This document shows, piece by piece, positions 52,537-64,000 of a stretch of 64,000 nt of DNA (position 1 is its first letter; every line of letters begins with the position of its first letter). Source of the stretch: Colius striatus (Eukaryota; Chordata; Aves; Coliiformes; Coliidae); contig NC_084759.1 of NCBI RefSeq assembly GCF_028858725.1, positions 138,118,171-138,182,170 of the forward strand, written 5' to 3'. The notes beneath the pieces are model-generated. The model worked only from the letters and a program-made list of their open reading frames with translations, did no database searches and had not been told where the DNA came from. A program made the position numbers and the translations under genes.

Positions 52537-55221
52537 CTGACAATAATTACATAAATCGTAATTAAAACCAAATCTGTAGATCTTTTGCTCAAAAATTGTT
52601 GTTCTTCATGTTCAATTGTACATCCATAAAAGGCAAATTTTTTTTTATTCTTTTAAAGCGATATTAATTCTATATATAGAGTAGTGATATGTATATTCTA
52701 CCAAGTCATTCTTGGTAAGGTTTACTATTTTCCTTTGTCTACTCCAAAAGTTTTCAAGAACATACTCTTCTACAAATATGCTTGTGTTGCTCCACAAGAT
52801 GTCTACAGTAGATGTGAGAACCTGATGCAGTTCATAGTTTAATTGTGGAACAGCATAAGAATAAAATCTTGTCTCACAAATGCACTGAAATGTGGACACG
52901 CTGTACATCTAACTTCCCAGCTAACTTTTACCCGTTCCCTTTCAATATCTAAACCAAGCACTGAAAGAGGCAACAGCAAAGGCTCATTGAAGGCATTCAT
53001 GGAATTACAGAGATCATTTAATGCATATGTAATGGGGACCCTTAATGTTGTAGAGGATACACTTGCTACTATTGTTATAGGAATGACAAATCAAATTACA
53101 TGTCAAAGACCTGTTGACAAATGGTAAGAGTTTATGTAGAACATATGTACTCTGCTGGTAAATATCCAAAACAAAAAGTGAGAGCTCCTTTCTCACAGAG
53201 AACAAAATTAGGTACAGGACCCTGAAGCCAGACTCCCTCCCTTTAGGCAAGACGAAGTCAGAAATACACAGAAAAGTTTACAGGTGACATTTTAAAATTT
53301 TAGCATTTGGACACAGTAAACTAGCTATACCCGAGTTAAAAGTTACTCTCCACAAACTGCTTTTTATCCTTTCTAAAATAAGAAAACCATAAAAAATATA
53401 CAAATCACAGACGTCTATTACATCTAAGTACTAGTTAAACCTGGGGTTGCCTTCCCCATGATAGTAATCATATTGATCATATGAACAATAGCATTGCTTC
53501 TGTGGGAATTACAGTATTTTATTATATTTACACTGTGACTCCAGAACCTCATAGATCATCACCTCCATTCTCCAAGAGGGGAAAAAAGGTACAAACAAAC
53601 TCTGACATCAGCAATTTCTCATTTTCAGGAATATGCAGTACAAAATTTGGGAATCTACTCTTTTACCATTACCACATGGGAAAAAAAAAGAGATGTTTGT
53701 AAAAATTCAAGAAATGAAACACTGATGTATAAGAAGAGATTCAGGGTACAAAATTCAGAGCAAGTCTTATACTGCCTGAATGATACAGTTGCAAGTACCA
53801 TCTGAGCCCTAGTAACATCTTCAAGCAAACAGTCATGAACTAAGGACTTGAACAAGATTTCGCACATACAAAAGTTCAACAGGATTGAAAAGTAATTTTT
53901 AGTAATAAAAAATCCAAATTTTTTGTAACAAGAGAGCTAATCATATATAATACATGAAAGTTATGAAAGCTATATCTAGGATTCTGTCACACAGAGATAT
54001 CCTTGTATCCAAGGTGAATTTTGCAGACTTTCTCCTCATGTCATCAGCTAATCTTGTCTCCACTAAATAACCAACTCAGAATCTGATTAAATTCCTTTGG
54101 TTTTGACAGAGATGAAAGATCCTCTCTCTGTATATGGAACAAGCTTAGCTTTGTTTAATATTAAGTAGCTTTCTCTTAGGATACAACAGAAATTTGGTAT
54201 CTGTAGCTGCCATTGCTTTCTCCCACATATATTTTGAAACAGACAAATTTGAAGACATTTTCATAAGAAGGCACAAAATGTATCCACTTTTAGCACAAGT
54301 AGTGCAGTAAAAAAAATTTAACATATCCTAGGAAGACTAGAGTCACAAACATGGCTCTGATGCAGATAAATGCAGAACCGCAAAAACTTTGAAAAAAGTC
54401 AATAGAGAAACTGATTTACTATTTTGACACTAATAATCAGGGCTTTACAGTCAAGTTTGCAAAAGTTAAAAGTAAAATGGAAGGAATACAGCATGTCTGC
54501 AATAACAATGTACTGAAGACTTTAAATTGTTTTGTAAAGAATGGGAGTCCATTTAAGTTTTTCATTTTAAATTACAATTCTGTCAGTAGATGCACGTTCA
54601 GTACAGCTTTATTTGAAAAAGTTCTTAAACTATATTCTCTAAATTTCATGCGCTGCCCCAGAAACAAAACAAATTTAATTCTTCTCTGTGAAGAAAACGT
54701 GCATCAAAGTTGTCTCAAATCATAGATGAAGTTCTGCTGACCTCTTCTGGAAGAAGAAAACAATTTCACCCCATAAATTGGTGTGCATCTTACTTTATTA
54801 ATGTCTTGTGTTTTAAGATTCCAAAACACATGTAACTAGTATCAGTACATGTGAACTATCTAAAGAAGATAAAGTTGGTGAAGAACAGTTTAGTATTCAA
54901 ATATTTTAGAGAATTAATTCTAGTAATTTCAAAGGAGTGTAGCAGGAGAGGTAGGAGACCGGATAATATACGAGTCGCATTTTTAAGCAGTGTTATCTGC
55001 TCTTTAGGTTGCACGGAAATGCTTGACTTTTTCTAACTGATAATTCAGAGAATCAAATCACCAAGAATTTGCAATTAAAAAAAAAAAGCAGGAAAAAAAA
55101 AATCAGAATGAAGTCAAAGGTGAACTCTGGATAGTAAAAATGTTTCTTCAACAAGCCTTTACTGACAACCACATTCTAAAGCCCTCCGTGTCTATAAAGA
55201 AAAGGACAAGGTTAAAAGAAA

Positions 55222-55227
<6 letters not shown>

Positions 55228-55268
<41 letters not shown>
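55228..55268. repeat. (TA)n microsatellite, about 20 units
   Basis: Perfect alternating A/T for 41 nt, preceded by a short ATATAC interruption, in the AEBP2 intron between the 57.7-kb and 52.5-kb exons. It is self-complementary and can extrude a cruciform. Likely polymorphic. Confidence 0.95.
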
Positions 55269-55271
<3 letters not shown>

Positions 55272-57050
55272 CTGCCCTTTCATAGGAGATGAAAGGTATC
55301 TACAATGATTGCTTAGAAATTCTTTGCATTAGTGCCTAAGATAATATCCCACATTTAAAAAAACAATTACACCATTTATGTCAGTTTTAAGACAGCAACA
55401 CAATTTTGTCTTCCTATTTTTTCACCCTTCGAATGAATACCTCCAATAATTTCCTTCTTAAAGTGAAGGTGCACCACACAAACCATGTGTAATTTAGCCA
55501 GTCACCATTCAAATTCAATATCCTAATGCTTGTAAGTTATGGAAAATGTGTTTGCATCTGAGGTGATCTTTATCCTAGTATAACAACGTACATTCACAAG
55601 GCAGCTTCCACTCTACCTTTTCTTCTTAAAGCAGATTTCAGCCTAAGTCTCATCAATACAGTTGATGTGTGGCACAAGTCCACAGAACTGTAGCAGCACA
55701 CTAAAATGGGGTAGCAAAAAGTGCAGCATACAGCTGAAATCTTTGAAACTGTTCTCCCACTAGTACGATCTCTCTCACAACTGACGTCTAAGCAATTTCA
55801 GATCTAATGAACTCCCTGCCATCATGAGTGATGCATGCACAGGTAAACTAAAAGGATTTTCACCACTTCCTCCAAGTTAACTTGAAGCAGTTTCAGAGCA
55901 CATTCCTCCCTCTAATTCCTCCTTCTTACAAATTATTCCCATAGCCAGAGATGAACTGCCACAACCAAGTGGCCTATCTGGATAACTTTCAGATTAAAGC
56001 AAGCTGATAATTAAAAGATAATTGGCTTTTCTCACAGCATTGTAAAATCCATGTTGACCAGGAAAACCAGAATGAGATTTAAATACAGCTAAGACACCTG
56101 CAATCACCACCTGCAGCTGGTGCTACATGCACATGAAGTTCAAGAGTAATCATTTGAGAAATCTGAGGCTAGTGCTAGAAATCTATAACAGTCATCAGTC
56201 TTGTAGAAAAGGACACCATAAGTTTCATTCACCTAAAATCACTTTTTATTTATGGAAAGAGACTAACAGTTCAATAGTTTGAATCATGCTAAGGTTAAAA
56301 TATTGCTGAAGCCACAGTAGCTGGCATTCCCTCCTTGGGCTACAGTTTACCTTGCACTAGTCTGTGAATTTACAAAGCACTCCCTCCTCATTTTGTCCCA
56401 TCTCTTAATCCTTTTCTTCAGCTATGTTTCTACCTTTTGTGGGCCCATAACTCCCAATTTGGTTAAGAATATCTAATGTTATATAGCTTTTTGAATTTCT
56501 GATCCCTATAACCCAATTCAGTACTCTCTTCCCCATTTTGAACTTTTCAAAATTAATAGTGATGTGTATCTACATCAATATTAATTTAGAAATTACGTGT
56601 ATCTAAATCAGTATAGAAACAGGACTAAAAGACAGTTCCCCAACTCACACTTGCTGCCTCCTAGCAATTCACTGACATTTTGGTGGTAAGTTTATTAAAA
56701 GAAAAAAGCAAAAAAAGGGGGACAACAATACATTTATTCAGGATTATTTCTGTTAAACTGAAAAAAGTCATTAAAAACAAATTTCAGAACAACATCTCTA
56801 AATATTCAGTTATGCAATTACTCTCAGAATATTCCTTGCAATAAATGAGCACTATCACTCATGACTATGGACAGACCATCTGAATTGCATTCACAATTTT
56901 TTCTGCAACACATACTTGCTGTTAGGTATTTCCCCAAGTGTGTCAGGCAGGAAACACTGAAAGCTATTCAACTTGCTCATATTACTTTTGAACATTATTA
57001 ATTTCTGTTAGCTAATTTACTGATAGAAATGGACAAATCAATATAAAACG

Positions 57051-57576
57051 TCACAGAATTGTTTTGGTTGGAAAACATCATTAAGAATGTTGAGACCAAC
57101 CATTGCTGCAACTCTGCCAAACCCATCACTAAACCATGTCCCTCGGGACCTCATCTATACATCTTATAAATATCTTCTGGGACAGTGACTCCACCACCTC
57201 CCTGGGTATCCCGTTCCAATGTTCAACAACCTTCTCAGTGAATAATTTTTTCCCCAATATCCAATCTAAACCTCCCCTGGTGCAACTTGTGGCCATTTCC
57301 TCTTATCCTACCATTCATTACTTCGGAGAAGAAACTCACCATCACCTTGTTACAATCTCCTATCAAGTAGTGATAGAGACTAGTAAGGTCTCCCCTCATC
57401 CTCCTCTTCTCCAGGCTAAAAAACTCCAGTTCCCTCAGCAGCTCCTCGTAAGACTTGCGCTCCAGACCCTTCGAGTCCACTCCAGAATCTCATTGTCTTT
57501 CATATTGTGAGAGGCCCAAAATTGAACACAGTACTCGAGACGCAGCCTCACCAGTGCCAAATACCCCCTTATCACT
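57051..57576 (-). mobile_element. CR1 LINE 3' fragment in an AEBP2 intron
   Basis: Minus-strand CR1 3' portion. The 3' end at 57051 reads TTTTCCAACC...CAATTCTGTGA, the typical CR1 tail. Upstream the frame at 57480-57235 encodes the ORF2 C-terminal tail with YEELLRELEFFSLEKRRMRG and RGNGHKL, characteristic of chicken-repeat-1 elements. The left end fades near 57576 after CR1-like sequence corresponding to 'CTCACCAGTGCC' on the plus strand. It is 5'-truncated like most CR1 copies and lies in the same orientation as AEBP2, only about 110 bp from the 57686 donor. It has several substitutions, so it is not recent. Confidence 0.9.
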
Positions 57577-57685
57577 TATTTCTGATTAAATGCTTACAGC
57601 AGTAGGAAGAAAACAGAAATCTTTCTGAAGTATTCCATTTTTCAGACACATAGGTAAACAACCAATGCATAGTACGTATACTTAC

Positions 57686-57810
57686 AGTACTATGAAATAC
57701 AACACTGTGGCCTTTTCCTAAACTTTCTATATGTGCTGAGAGGTTAAAGCAGATGGCTCGATGTCTTATAGCATCCAGTGTCTGCGCATCAAAGAAGTCA
57801 TGAGGTCTTG
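57686..57810 (-). CDS. AEBP2: AEBP2 internal coding exon (125 nt)
   Basis: Exon of AEBP2, a nuclear zinc-finger cofactor that binds Polycomb repressive complex 2 (SUZ12/RBBP4 side, together with JARID2) and stimulates EZH2 methylation of H3K27. Read on the minus strand, a pyrimidine tract and AG precede two bases that finish a proline codon. Then come 41 codons starting [18 protein letters not shown] and ending [11 protein letters not shown], with donor ACT|GTAAGT (phase 0). I recognise the peptide as the conserved region after the zinc fingers and basic KR-rich stretch. The fingers are encoded further upstream, outside this window. A CR1 fragment lies about 110 bp into the downstream intron. 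Identity is by recall of the conserved AEBP2 C-terminus, not by database search. Confidence 0.93.
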
Positions 57811-59424
57811 CTAGAAAAAAAGGAAGAGACATCCTTAGTGTACAACACATTGAAAGTATTCAAACACATTCAAGCACGTAAATAAGTCTGAAGTGTCATT
57901 ACTAAATTATTTATCATTATGGCAGTAGCACTAACTTATCAAAGAGTTGTAAACATTAATTTAACTGAGAGGAAGAAATTACGTCAAGAGGGGCACTACT
58001 CATTTAAGTTCGGTCACAACATACTCCCTGTAGACAGAACAGCTATTTTAACAAAATGAATTACATTCACTCAGGTTTTTTAAGTTCAAATGAATTTTAT
58101 TAACTCTTCTTCAAAATTAAGGATTCATTAATTCTGCTGAGTACCTCTGGGAAAAGCCATTGCTATTAACTCTTTAATAAAAAGGTTCCAGTACAAAGAA
58201 TCTAAATCCACAATTCTTTAATAAATCTGAGTTCTAATTTGATGCCAAAACAGCCTACCTATGATGTTTATGGGAACCTAACTGGCCAAGTCACCCTTAC
58301 AGCAGAGTCAATAGTTCCAGTACTACTGTTGTGACTTTTAAAAAAATAGTATTGAAGTACTTCAAAATATGATAGCACATATAATCAACATCTTAAAAGC
58401 AGAATTATATCTATATATTATTTCTTAACTTTATTAAAAATAATCAGCTAAAAATACCCCAGTCATTTCTAATGAATACTCGGATGCTGTAAAGAGATCA
58501 GCAACAGCAATGAAAACTAGAGCTTGGTACTGCAAGGATTAGTAAGAACTCCGGTGAACAAAAAATACTAGCTTATCAAGACATTTCTGATCCCCAAGGA
58601 GTAATACTGTGAAAATCTCCCCTCTACTAGACATGTTTCTTTCTCTATACAAGTCATCATTTCATGTTCCTTTATCATTAGTAAATAGCTTAGTTTCTAG
58701 CTAAGAAGCACCAATTGCACCTCATACTATACTTAAATTTATAATGACTAAAGTGCAATTGACATTCATCTGATACTTTACAAGTATTCTAAAACCAGCA
58801 GGCACTAACAAAGTCTTTTTACATTAGCAAAAGGAATTAACAGTTAAGTGTTTCTTGAATAGCAAAACCTATTGATTTTCATTTGGACTGCAAAGAAGGG
58901 CTATCAATTCTACATTAAAAGCACTTAAACAAATAATTGCTACTATTTATGTACTGTAAAATAGTATATTTTTTTTTAAATATACCATATACAGTAGTTA
59001 AATTACGTGAGCAAATACTCACATTTTTTTAAGCCTTGAGAGTACCTTTTCTCTATATCATAGAATGGTAGGGGTAGGAAGGGACCTTTAGAGATCATCT
59101 AATCCAACCCCCCTGCAGAAGCAGGTCCACCTAGATCAGGCCTCATAGGAACATGTCCAGGAGGGTCTTGAAGACCTCCAAGGAAGGAGACTCCACACTC
59201 TCCCTGGACAGTTTGTTCTACTGCTCCCTCTCCCTCACAGTAAAATAATTTTTTTCTTATATTTAAGTGAAACATTTTGTGTTCCAGCTTCATCCCATTA
59301 CCCCTTGTCCTGTTGCTAAATATCATAGAAAAAAGGGATGTCCCAACCTCCTGACATCCATCATTTAGATATTTGTAAATATTAAAATACTCTCTCAATC
59401 TCCTCTTCTCCAGACTAAACAGCT

Positions 59425-60201
59425 TCAGTTCCTGCAGCCTTTCCTCATATGAAAGATGTTCCAGTCCCCGATCATCTTGGTGGCCCTGCGCTGGACTCTC
59501 TCCAGCACTTCCCTGTCCCTCTTGAGCTGAGGAGCCCAGAACTGGACACAGGACTCCAGATGAGGCCTCACCAGGGCAGAGTAGAGAGGGAGAAGAACCT
59601 CCCTCAACCTGCTGGCCACGCTCTTCTTGATGCATCCCAGGATGCCATCGGCCTTCTTGGCCATGAGGGCACATTGCTGGCCCATGTTTAGTTTATTATC
59701 AATCATGACTCCCGTGTCTCTCTCTGCAGAGCTGCTCTCCAGCAGGTCAATCCCCACCCTGTACTGGTGCATGGGGTTGCTCCTTCCCAGATGCAGGACT
59801 CTGCACTTGTCCTTGTTGAACCTCATGAGCTTCCTCTTTGCCCAACTCTCAAGCCGGTCGAGATCCCGCTGAATGCCAGCACAGCCTTCTGGGGAATCAG
59901 ACAGTCCTCCCTGTTTGGTGTCATCAGCGAACTTGCTGAGAGTACACTCTGTCCCCTCATCCAGGTCGTTGATGAAGATGTTGAACAAGACTGGCCCCAG
60001 AACTGATCCCTGTGGAACTTCACTGGCCTTCTGGGCTCTGTCATTCAGCCAGTTCTCAATCCACCTCACTGTCCACTCATTCAAGCCACACTGCCTGAGC
60101 TTTGTGTGATGAGAGATGATGATGAGAGATGAGAGACAATGAGATAGTGTCAAAAGCCTTGCTGAAGTCAAGGTAGATGACATCCGCTGCTCTCCCCTCA
60201 T
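59425..60201 (-). pseudogene. CR1 ORF2 reverse transcriptase remnant
   Basis: A 258-codon open stretch of the CR1 RT. Visible motifs are [18 protein letters not shown] (about residues 63-80) and the catalytic FADDTK box (about 91-96), then the conserved LHLGR, PMHQY and [11 protein letters not shown] segments. It is broken. The motif-A sequence ([13 protein letters not shown]) lies upstream in another frame near 60170, next to a GATGAGAGAT-type slippage. About a dozen codons seem lost between DRAQKA and SEVPQGSV. The tail ([19 protein letters not shown]) continues in a different frame from about 59450. The enzyme is not functional, though the FADD core residues survive. The first methionine has no meaning as a start. 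Confidence 0.85.
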
Positions 60202-60236
60202 TTAGCCAGCCATTTATGCACTCATAGAAGGTTTAA

Positions 60237-60480
60237 TCAAATAGGATTTCCCCTTGGTGAAGCCATGTTGATTCCCCCGATAACCACCTTTTCCTTCAGA
60301 TGTTTAGTGATGACATTTAGGATGAGTTGTTCCATCACCTTTCCAGGGACGGAGGGGAGGCTGACTGGCCTGTAGTTTCCCAGACTTACTCTTGTATTTA
60401 CTCTTACTCTTGTTGTTCTTACTCTTTTTGAAGATTGGAGTGACATTGGCCTTTCTCCAGTCCTCAGGCACCTCGCCTGT
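60237..60480 (-). pseudogene. CR1 ORF2 upstream RT fragment
   Basis: This minus-strand stretch carries the early RT block LGNYRPVSLPSVPGKVMEQL, preceded by weakly preserved TPIFKK-like coding sequence that is expanded by a TCTTACTCTTG-type repeat (about 60385-60425). It belongs to the same CR1 copy as the main RT remnant but is separated from it by frameshifts. It ends near 60240 with the sequence around NMASPRG. It has no independent function. Confidence 0.75.
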
Positions 60481-60528
60481 CCCCCATGATTGTTTGAAAA
60501 CAATGGAGCTGGTATTTCATTATCAGCT

Positions 60529-62135
60529 TGTGATGAGTTTGTGTGGAGCTGTTTGAGCTCTGTATCGAGATGAGGGGGTTGCAGCGCTGGTCCCTGTAAA
60601 AAGTTTCCAAAAGTTCCTCCAGCTCCAGGTGGACCCACTCAGAGTCCAGACAGGCCAATCTGCCACCTCTGCCATCACTATTTAAGAATAGCACGTAGTG
60701 CATAGGAGGAGTGCATAGGTCACTGAGGAGCCAGGCTGCCTTTAGGAGAGATAAGCAGCAGAAGCCATGAAAAAAGGACTGAACTCTCACTCCTTGCCTC
60801 CCTGAGCTGTTTGGGGTGGGGGATGGAGGTAAAAACACCAGGTTCAAGTACCTGAGCCTGGAAAGAGGGGAAGGGTAGGGGTAAGGGATTTTAAAAGGGC
60901 TGGTTGTACTTTTCATCATTCACCCTACTGTCATGGTTTAGTAAGGAGCAGGTTTTGTTTGGTAACAGGAGGAAGGGGTTGCAGTGAAGACCCAGTAAAA
61001 CGTTTTTGGACTCTCCCCTGGCTCCTGGGTTCAGACCCACCTCCGATCCAGCTGGGCCAATCTGGTGCTTCTGCCATCACTATTTAGGGATGGGAATCTG
61101 AAGTGCTGGTAGGAAGTGTAAGAGGTGACCATGGAGGTGACCACATGGACTCCACAGTCAGAGAAGGAGGAAGGAAGAAGGAGCACCATACCAGAGATCC
61201 CTCTGCAAGCCGTGGTGAGAATGCAGGCTGTACCCCTGCAATTCATGCAGGGCCATGGCAGGACTGAGAGCCACCAGCAGCTCTGTGTGAATGCATCCGA
61301 ACAGGCGAGGGACTGTGTGGGAAGGCAGCCATGGCACAGGCTGTGCCATAGAGCCTGCGCACCGCAGAGCAGACCCACATGAGAGGCAGAGAGGAGCTGC
61401 AGCCTTTGGAATAAACAGGCTGCCATGTGTGTGAGGTACCCCACGGACTTGCAGGGAGGATGAGTGCGGAGCCCACCTGCTCTGAGGAGAGACAAACAGC
61501 AGAAGCTATCAGAAATTGACTGACTGAAACCCCCACTCCCTGCCCCCCTGGGCCATTCAGTGGGGAAGGAGGTAAAAACACCAGGATCAGGACTCTGAGG
61601 CTGGGAAGAGGGCAAGGGTGGGAAGAAGGTGTTCTTAAAGGGCTGGTCGGACTCTTCATCATTGTATCACTCTGTGTTGTTTTATTTTGGTTATGTTTTG
61701 TGGTTTTATGGTTATGTTTTAGTTGGTATTGCATGAAATTATTTTCTGTTTTCTTCCCCCAGCCGAGTAGCCTGGTCTGTTTTGTCCTGGACCTTAAGTG
61801 GCAACTAAGCTCTCCCTGCCCTTTGGCAATCCTCAAGTCTTTGGTACTTGAGGCTAAGTGTGGTCTTTTGTTCCCTGATGGGCCTAAACCAGGACACCTA
61901 CTCCGTACTGTTTCCGGTTGGGTATTTTTGTTATTTAATATATGTATATGTTGCTAGTTAATCTGTCTAGAGGCAGATGGTTTTTTTTTCCTTCCCCAAG
62001 TTGAGCAGTCCTGTCTGCTTTGCCTGGGACCATAAGCGGTGAGTGAGCCCTCCCTGTCCTTAAGGCATTCCAAAGACCCTTGATACTTATGGCTGATTGT
62101 AGACCTTTGTTCCTGGATGGGCCTAAACCATGACA
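60529..62135 (+). mobile_element. Older LTR of the same family (LTR-A), split by LTR-B
   Basis: The left part is 60529-60928 and the right part 61902-62135, together about 634 bp. The left end reads TGTGATGAGTTTGTGTGG, a decayed form of the LTR-B start. It then shares the GGGGTTGCAG, GACCCAC, GCCATCACTATTTA, GGTAAAAACACCAGG and CATCATT blocks with LTR-B in order. The right part shares the CCTGGGACC...CTCCCTG...GGCCTAAACCATGACA end. It lacks about 350 bp of GC-rich middle present in LTR-B. Flanks CAGCT and TAACT match at only 3 of 5 positions, so its own target duplication is unclear. It abuts the 5' end of the CR1 copy at 60528. Confidence 0.78.
60929..61896 (+). mobile_element. Solo LTR (younger copy, LTR-B) with 5-bp target duplication
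   Basis: A 968-bp element that begins TGTCATGGTTTAG and ends CTAAACCAGGACA, near-inverted termini with TG...CA ends. It is flanked on both sides by CCTAC (60924-60928 and 61897-61901), a perfect 5-bp target site duplication, so both ends are intact. No gag/pol or second LTR is adjacent, so it is a solo LTR of an avian endogenous retrovirus. A 5-bp duplication is consistent with an ERVL-like class, but the class is not proven. The middle is GC-rich and carries a long open frame on the opposite strand. It lies inside an older relative (60529-62135). Strand follows the TGTCATGG end shared with other copies; because the termini are inverted, orientation is provisional. Confidence 0.88.
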
Positions 62136-63877
62136 TAACTATATATCTATCATCCTGTACTCAGCAAAAACAGTGATTCTGTTGATTTCATTTAAAACAA
62201 CTGCTGTATTCCTTTCTACCAAGATTATTTCTCTATTATTTCAAAACAAACTACAAGTCCCTCTAGTATTTGCTACACTCCTGAGACTAATTGTTTTTAA
62301 GCATTCATCTGTACATTATGTCCTGTCCTTACTCCATCTCAGCTGGATACTGCCAATTAGGCAATCATCTCACTGAAATGTTTTCTCATTGTGAGTGGTA
62401 ACAGACTCACAGCTCATGCTGCAGGTGGTCAGTGATGCAAGCATATAAATATTTTAGAAATAAACATGAAGAAGGAAGGAAGGGAGGGTGGAAAGGAAAA
62501 GACAACCCCAAACTTATGCTTTTGGTTTTATACACCAAATGTCTTCAGTATCTACCATTGGGTAATATTCAACAGATGCAGAAGTAAGGGTGTAATTTGT
62601 CAAAAGCACATGAGTAGTTTTGTTTATTCCTTATTGAGTGTGAATGTTGTGTCTTCTATGTATCTTAAAATCTATCCCCTCAAAACTATTTTCAGAGTAA
62701 GGTGTGTTTCATCTTGCTTAATACAAGTTGCAAGTACACATACGTTACTCAAGTCAAATAAATTAAAATATTCATACCAGTAGCCTATCAAATGAAATTC
62801 CAAGTCTTATGTAACTAACATAGTCTTACTGTAAATTCCTTGTAAAGACAAAATACAGAAATTTGCACACTTCATTCTTTAACTAAAACTAAGCTAAGAA
62901 ACAGAAAGAGAAGCAAAATTTTATCAGCCCTTTATCAAGTTCACCTCATCAACAGTAATCCACACAGTTTTAACGAAAAGCTACCAAAACTTCATCTTTT
63001 CAGAAAATGTCGTCTACTTTGGATACATTTCTGGGTCACATATCCTCTGAAGAAATATCGCAGTAGTCAGTTCCTAGCTCAGAGATGATTTTTGCCTTAA
63101 GGCAGAACTCTGCAGCCAGAATTGCATTTGTCTCAAGAGGCTGTCATTTTTCCTCCTACATAACTCTTGATCAAGACAGAAGACTGTTCAAGTAGAGTCA
63201 GGTCTTTAAGATTACTATAATATTTACTACTTACATTTTTTGCCATAGATTCATTCAAGAATTCTGCAATAAATTCTCATTATGACTAGAACATCTTTGT
63301 TGAGCAGATTATTTGAAGTTTTAACTAGAAAGCTCTGAGAGGAAACTTTGTAACTCAATACTGTTCATTAATTACTTATGAACTGCCAAACTGAAAAATT
63401 ATTTCTGCATATGCTGTGGGGAAAAACTGAATTAAGATGCATTAAATCAGCTATGCTGCAACTCAAGAATCTCAGAAAGTGAAAATTTTGAAGTGACCCA
63501 TCTTAGACATCTAAATTTTGTCTGAGTAACACACTTAAATCAAGATGATTCTTGAGGAACCTGCAACTATTTCAAGTAAGGCTCTCTTTCATTAAGTCTA
63601 AGAGATACTAAAGATATACTGCAAAGTGACCACAGAATCCTTCATTGATCAGCTTTCCCGTCTTGAACCTTCTCATTTATAAAGAATGCTAGAGTAAGAA
63701 GAAAAGCTCTTTGAAAGTCAAATTCTGGAAAGAACAGAAATAGCTTTCTACTTTCTTTGAATGTTGAATCACTGTCAAAATTACAGGAATTCTCAAAGTT
63801 TACACTTCTAAGATGTGTTTAATTACATCATTTGCTCATATGTATTTTAAGAACACTCAAGCATTTTTGAAAAAAGA

Positions 63878-63893
63878 GGGGGGGGGGGGGGGG
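63878..63893 (+). repeat. Poly-G tract (16 G)
   Basis: Run of 16 G after AAAAAAGA and before AAGCCCC. It can form a quadruplex on the plus strand, or present a C-run in the AEBP2 sense direction. Confidence 0.9.
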
Positions 63894-64000
63894 AAGCCCC
63901 GTAACTAAGTTCACAGTGGCTCCTCTAACACTGAACTGCAAATTTGTCACAGCGTGAAAGACACAGGAAATAAACTTTTCAGAATGCTAAGTGATACTGT

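Larger units (their letters stand above)
52537..57685 (-). other. AEBP2 intron (5,149 nt)
   Basis: GT-AG intron containing the TA microsatellite and the CR1 fragment at its 5' (high-coordinate) end. Remaining sequence is AT-rich and unrecognised. Open frames such as 52843-53127 have no phase-compatible splice context that I could see. Confidence 0.85.
59056..60528 (-). mobile_element. CR1 LINE, 5'-truncated, with reverse transcriptase remains
   Basis: A 1.47-kb minus-strand CR1. The 3' end at 59056 has the CR1 tail (GGTCCCTTCCTACC...CCATTCTATGA). Going upstream, it encodes the ORF2 C-terminal region, the RT palm and the NYRPVSL motif near 60385. It is cut at 60528 exactly where an LTR begins, so the LTR either inserted into it or the 5' truncation coincides with the junction. 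I see no CR1 sequence after the LTR (beyond 62135). It sits in an AEBP2 intron, in gene orientation. Confidence 0.9.
57811..64000 (-). other. AEBP2 upstream intron, partial
   Basis: From the acceptor of the RPHDFF exon to the window edge I see no upstream AEBP2 exon: neither the KR-rich segment nor the C2H2 fingers. The content is the CR1 and nested LTRs, the 16-G tract, and AT-rich unique DNA at 57811-59055 and 62136-64000. Confidence 0.7.

Noticed and set aside
59449..60109. Plus-strand open frames of about 80 codons
   Set aside because: Antisense shadows of the CR1 reverse transcriptase.
61749..62135. Apparent 239-bp direct tandem repeat
   Set aside because: Explained by the ends of two nested LTRs of one family, not by tandem duplication.
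1..64000. A new defence, biosynthetic or other multi-gene system
   Set aside because: The window is vertebrate intergenic and intronic DNA with one partial known gene; no gene cluster exists in it.

Overview
This is 64 kb of AT-rich vertebrate nuclear DNA, almost certainly from a bird. The evidence is CR1 LINE copies with the usual 5'-truncated form, GC-rich avian-type LTRs, and split exons with canonical GT/AG sites. There are no bacterial operons, long continuous genes, CRISPR arrays or recognisable tRNA/rRNA genes. Nearly all open frames in the window are chance frames in non-coding DNA.

The only protein-coding gene I can support is the 3' half of AEBP2 (a PRC2 cofactor), on the minus strand. 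Four exons lie at 57810-57686, 52536-52469, 48650-48537 and 46923-46893. Their splice phases fit each other exactly and they encode the last 111 residues of the short isoform. The zinc-finger exons must lie to the right of the window. The last exon reaches an in-frame TAA that overlaps a usable splice donor, followed closely by AATAAA and a U-rich run. It can therefore end the short isoform or be spliced on to a longer one. I could not find the long-isoform terminal exon.

Layout: 1-46.7 kb is intergenic sequence downstream of AEBP2. In other vertebrates the neighbour on this side is PDE3A, but none of it is visible here. This part holds one CR1 tail (5.5 kb), two LTR-family copies (8.1-9.0 kb and 29.4-30.7 kb), homopolymer tracts and a perfect hairpin. 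46.8-57.8 kb is the AEBP2 exon-intron block, with a CR1 fragment close to an exon and a long TA microsatellite. 57.8-64 kb is upstream AEBP2 intron. It contains a CR1 copy with a decayed reverse transcriptase, abutted by an older LTR that is itself split by a younger solo LTR of the same family with a perfect 5-bp target duplication.

The most unusual material is this LTR family. Its ends are shared but its GC-rich middle varies: missing in one copy, a long open antisense frame in two, and an in-frame 81-bp cysteine-rich repeat in another. I found no new multi-gene system.
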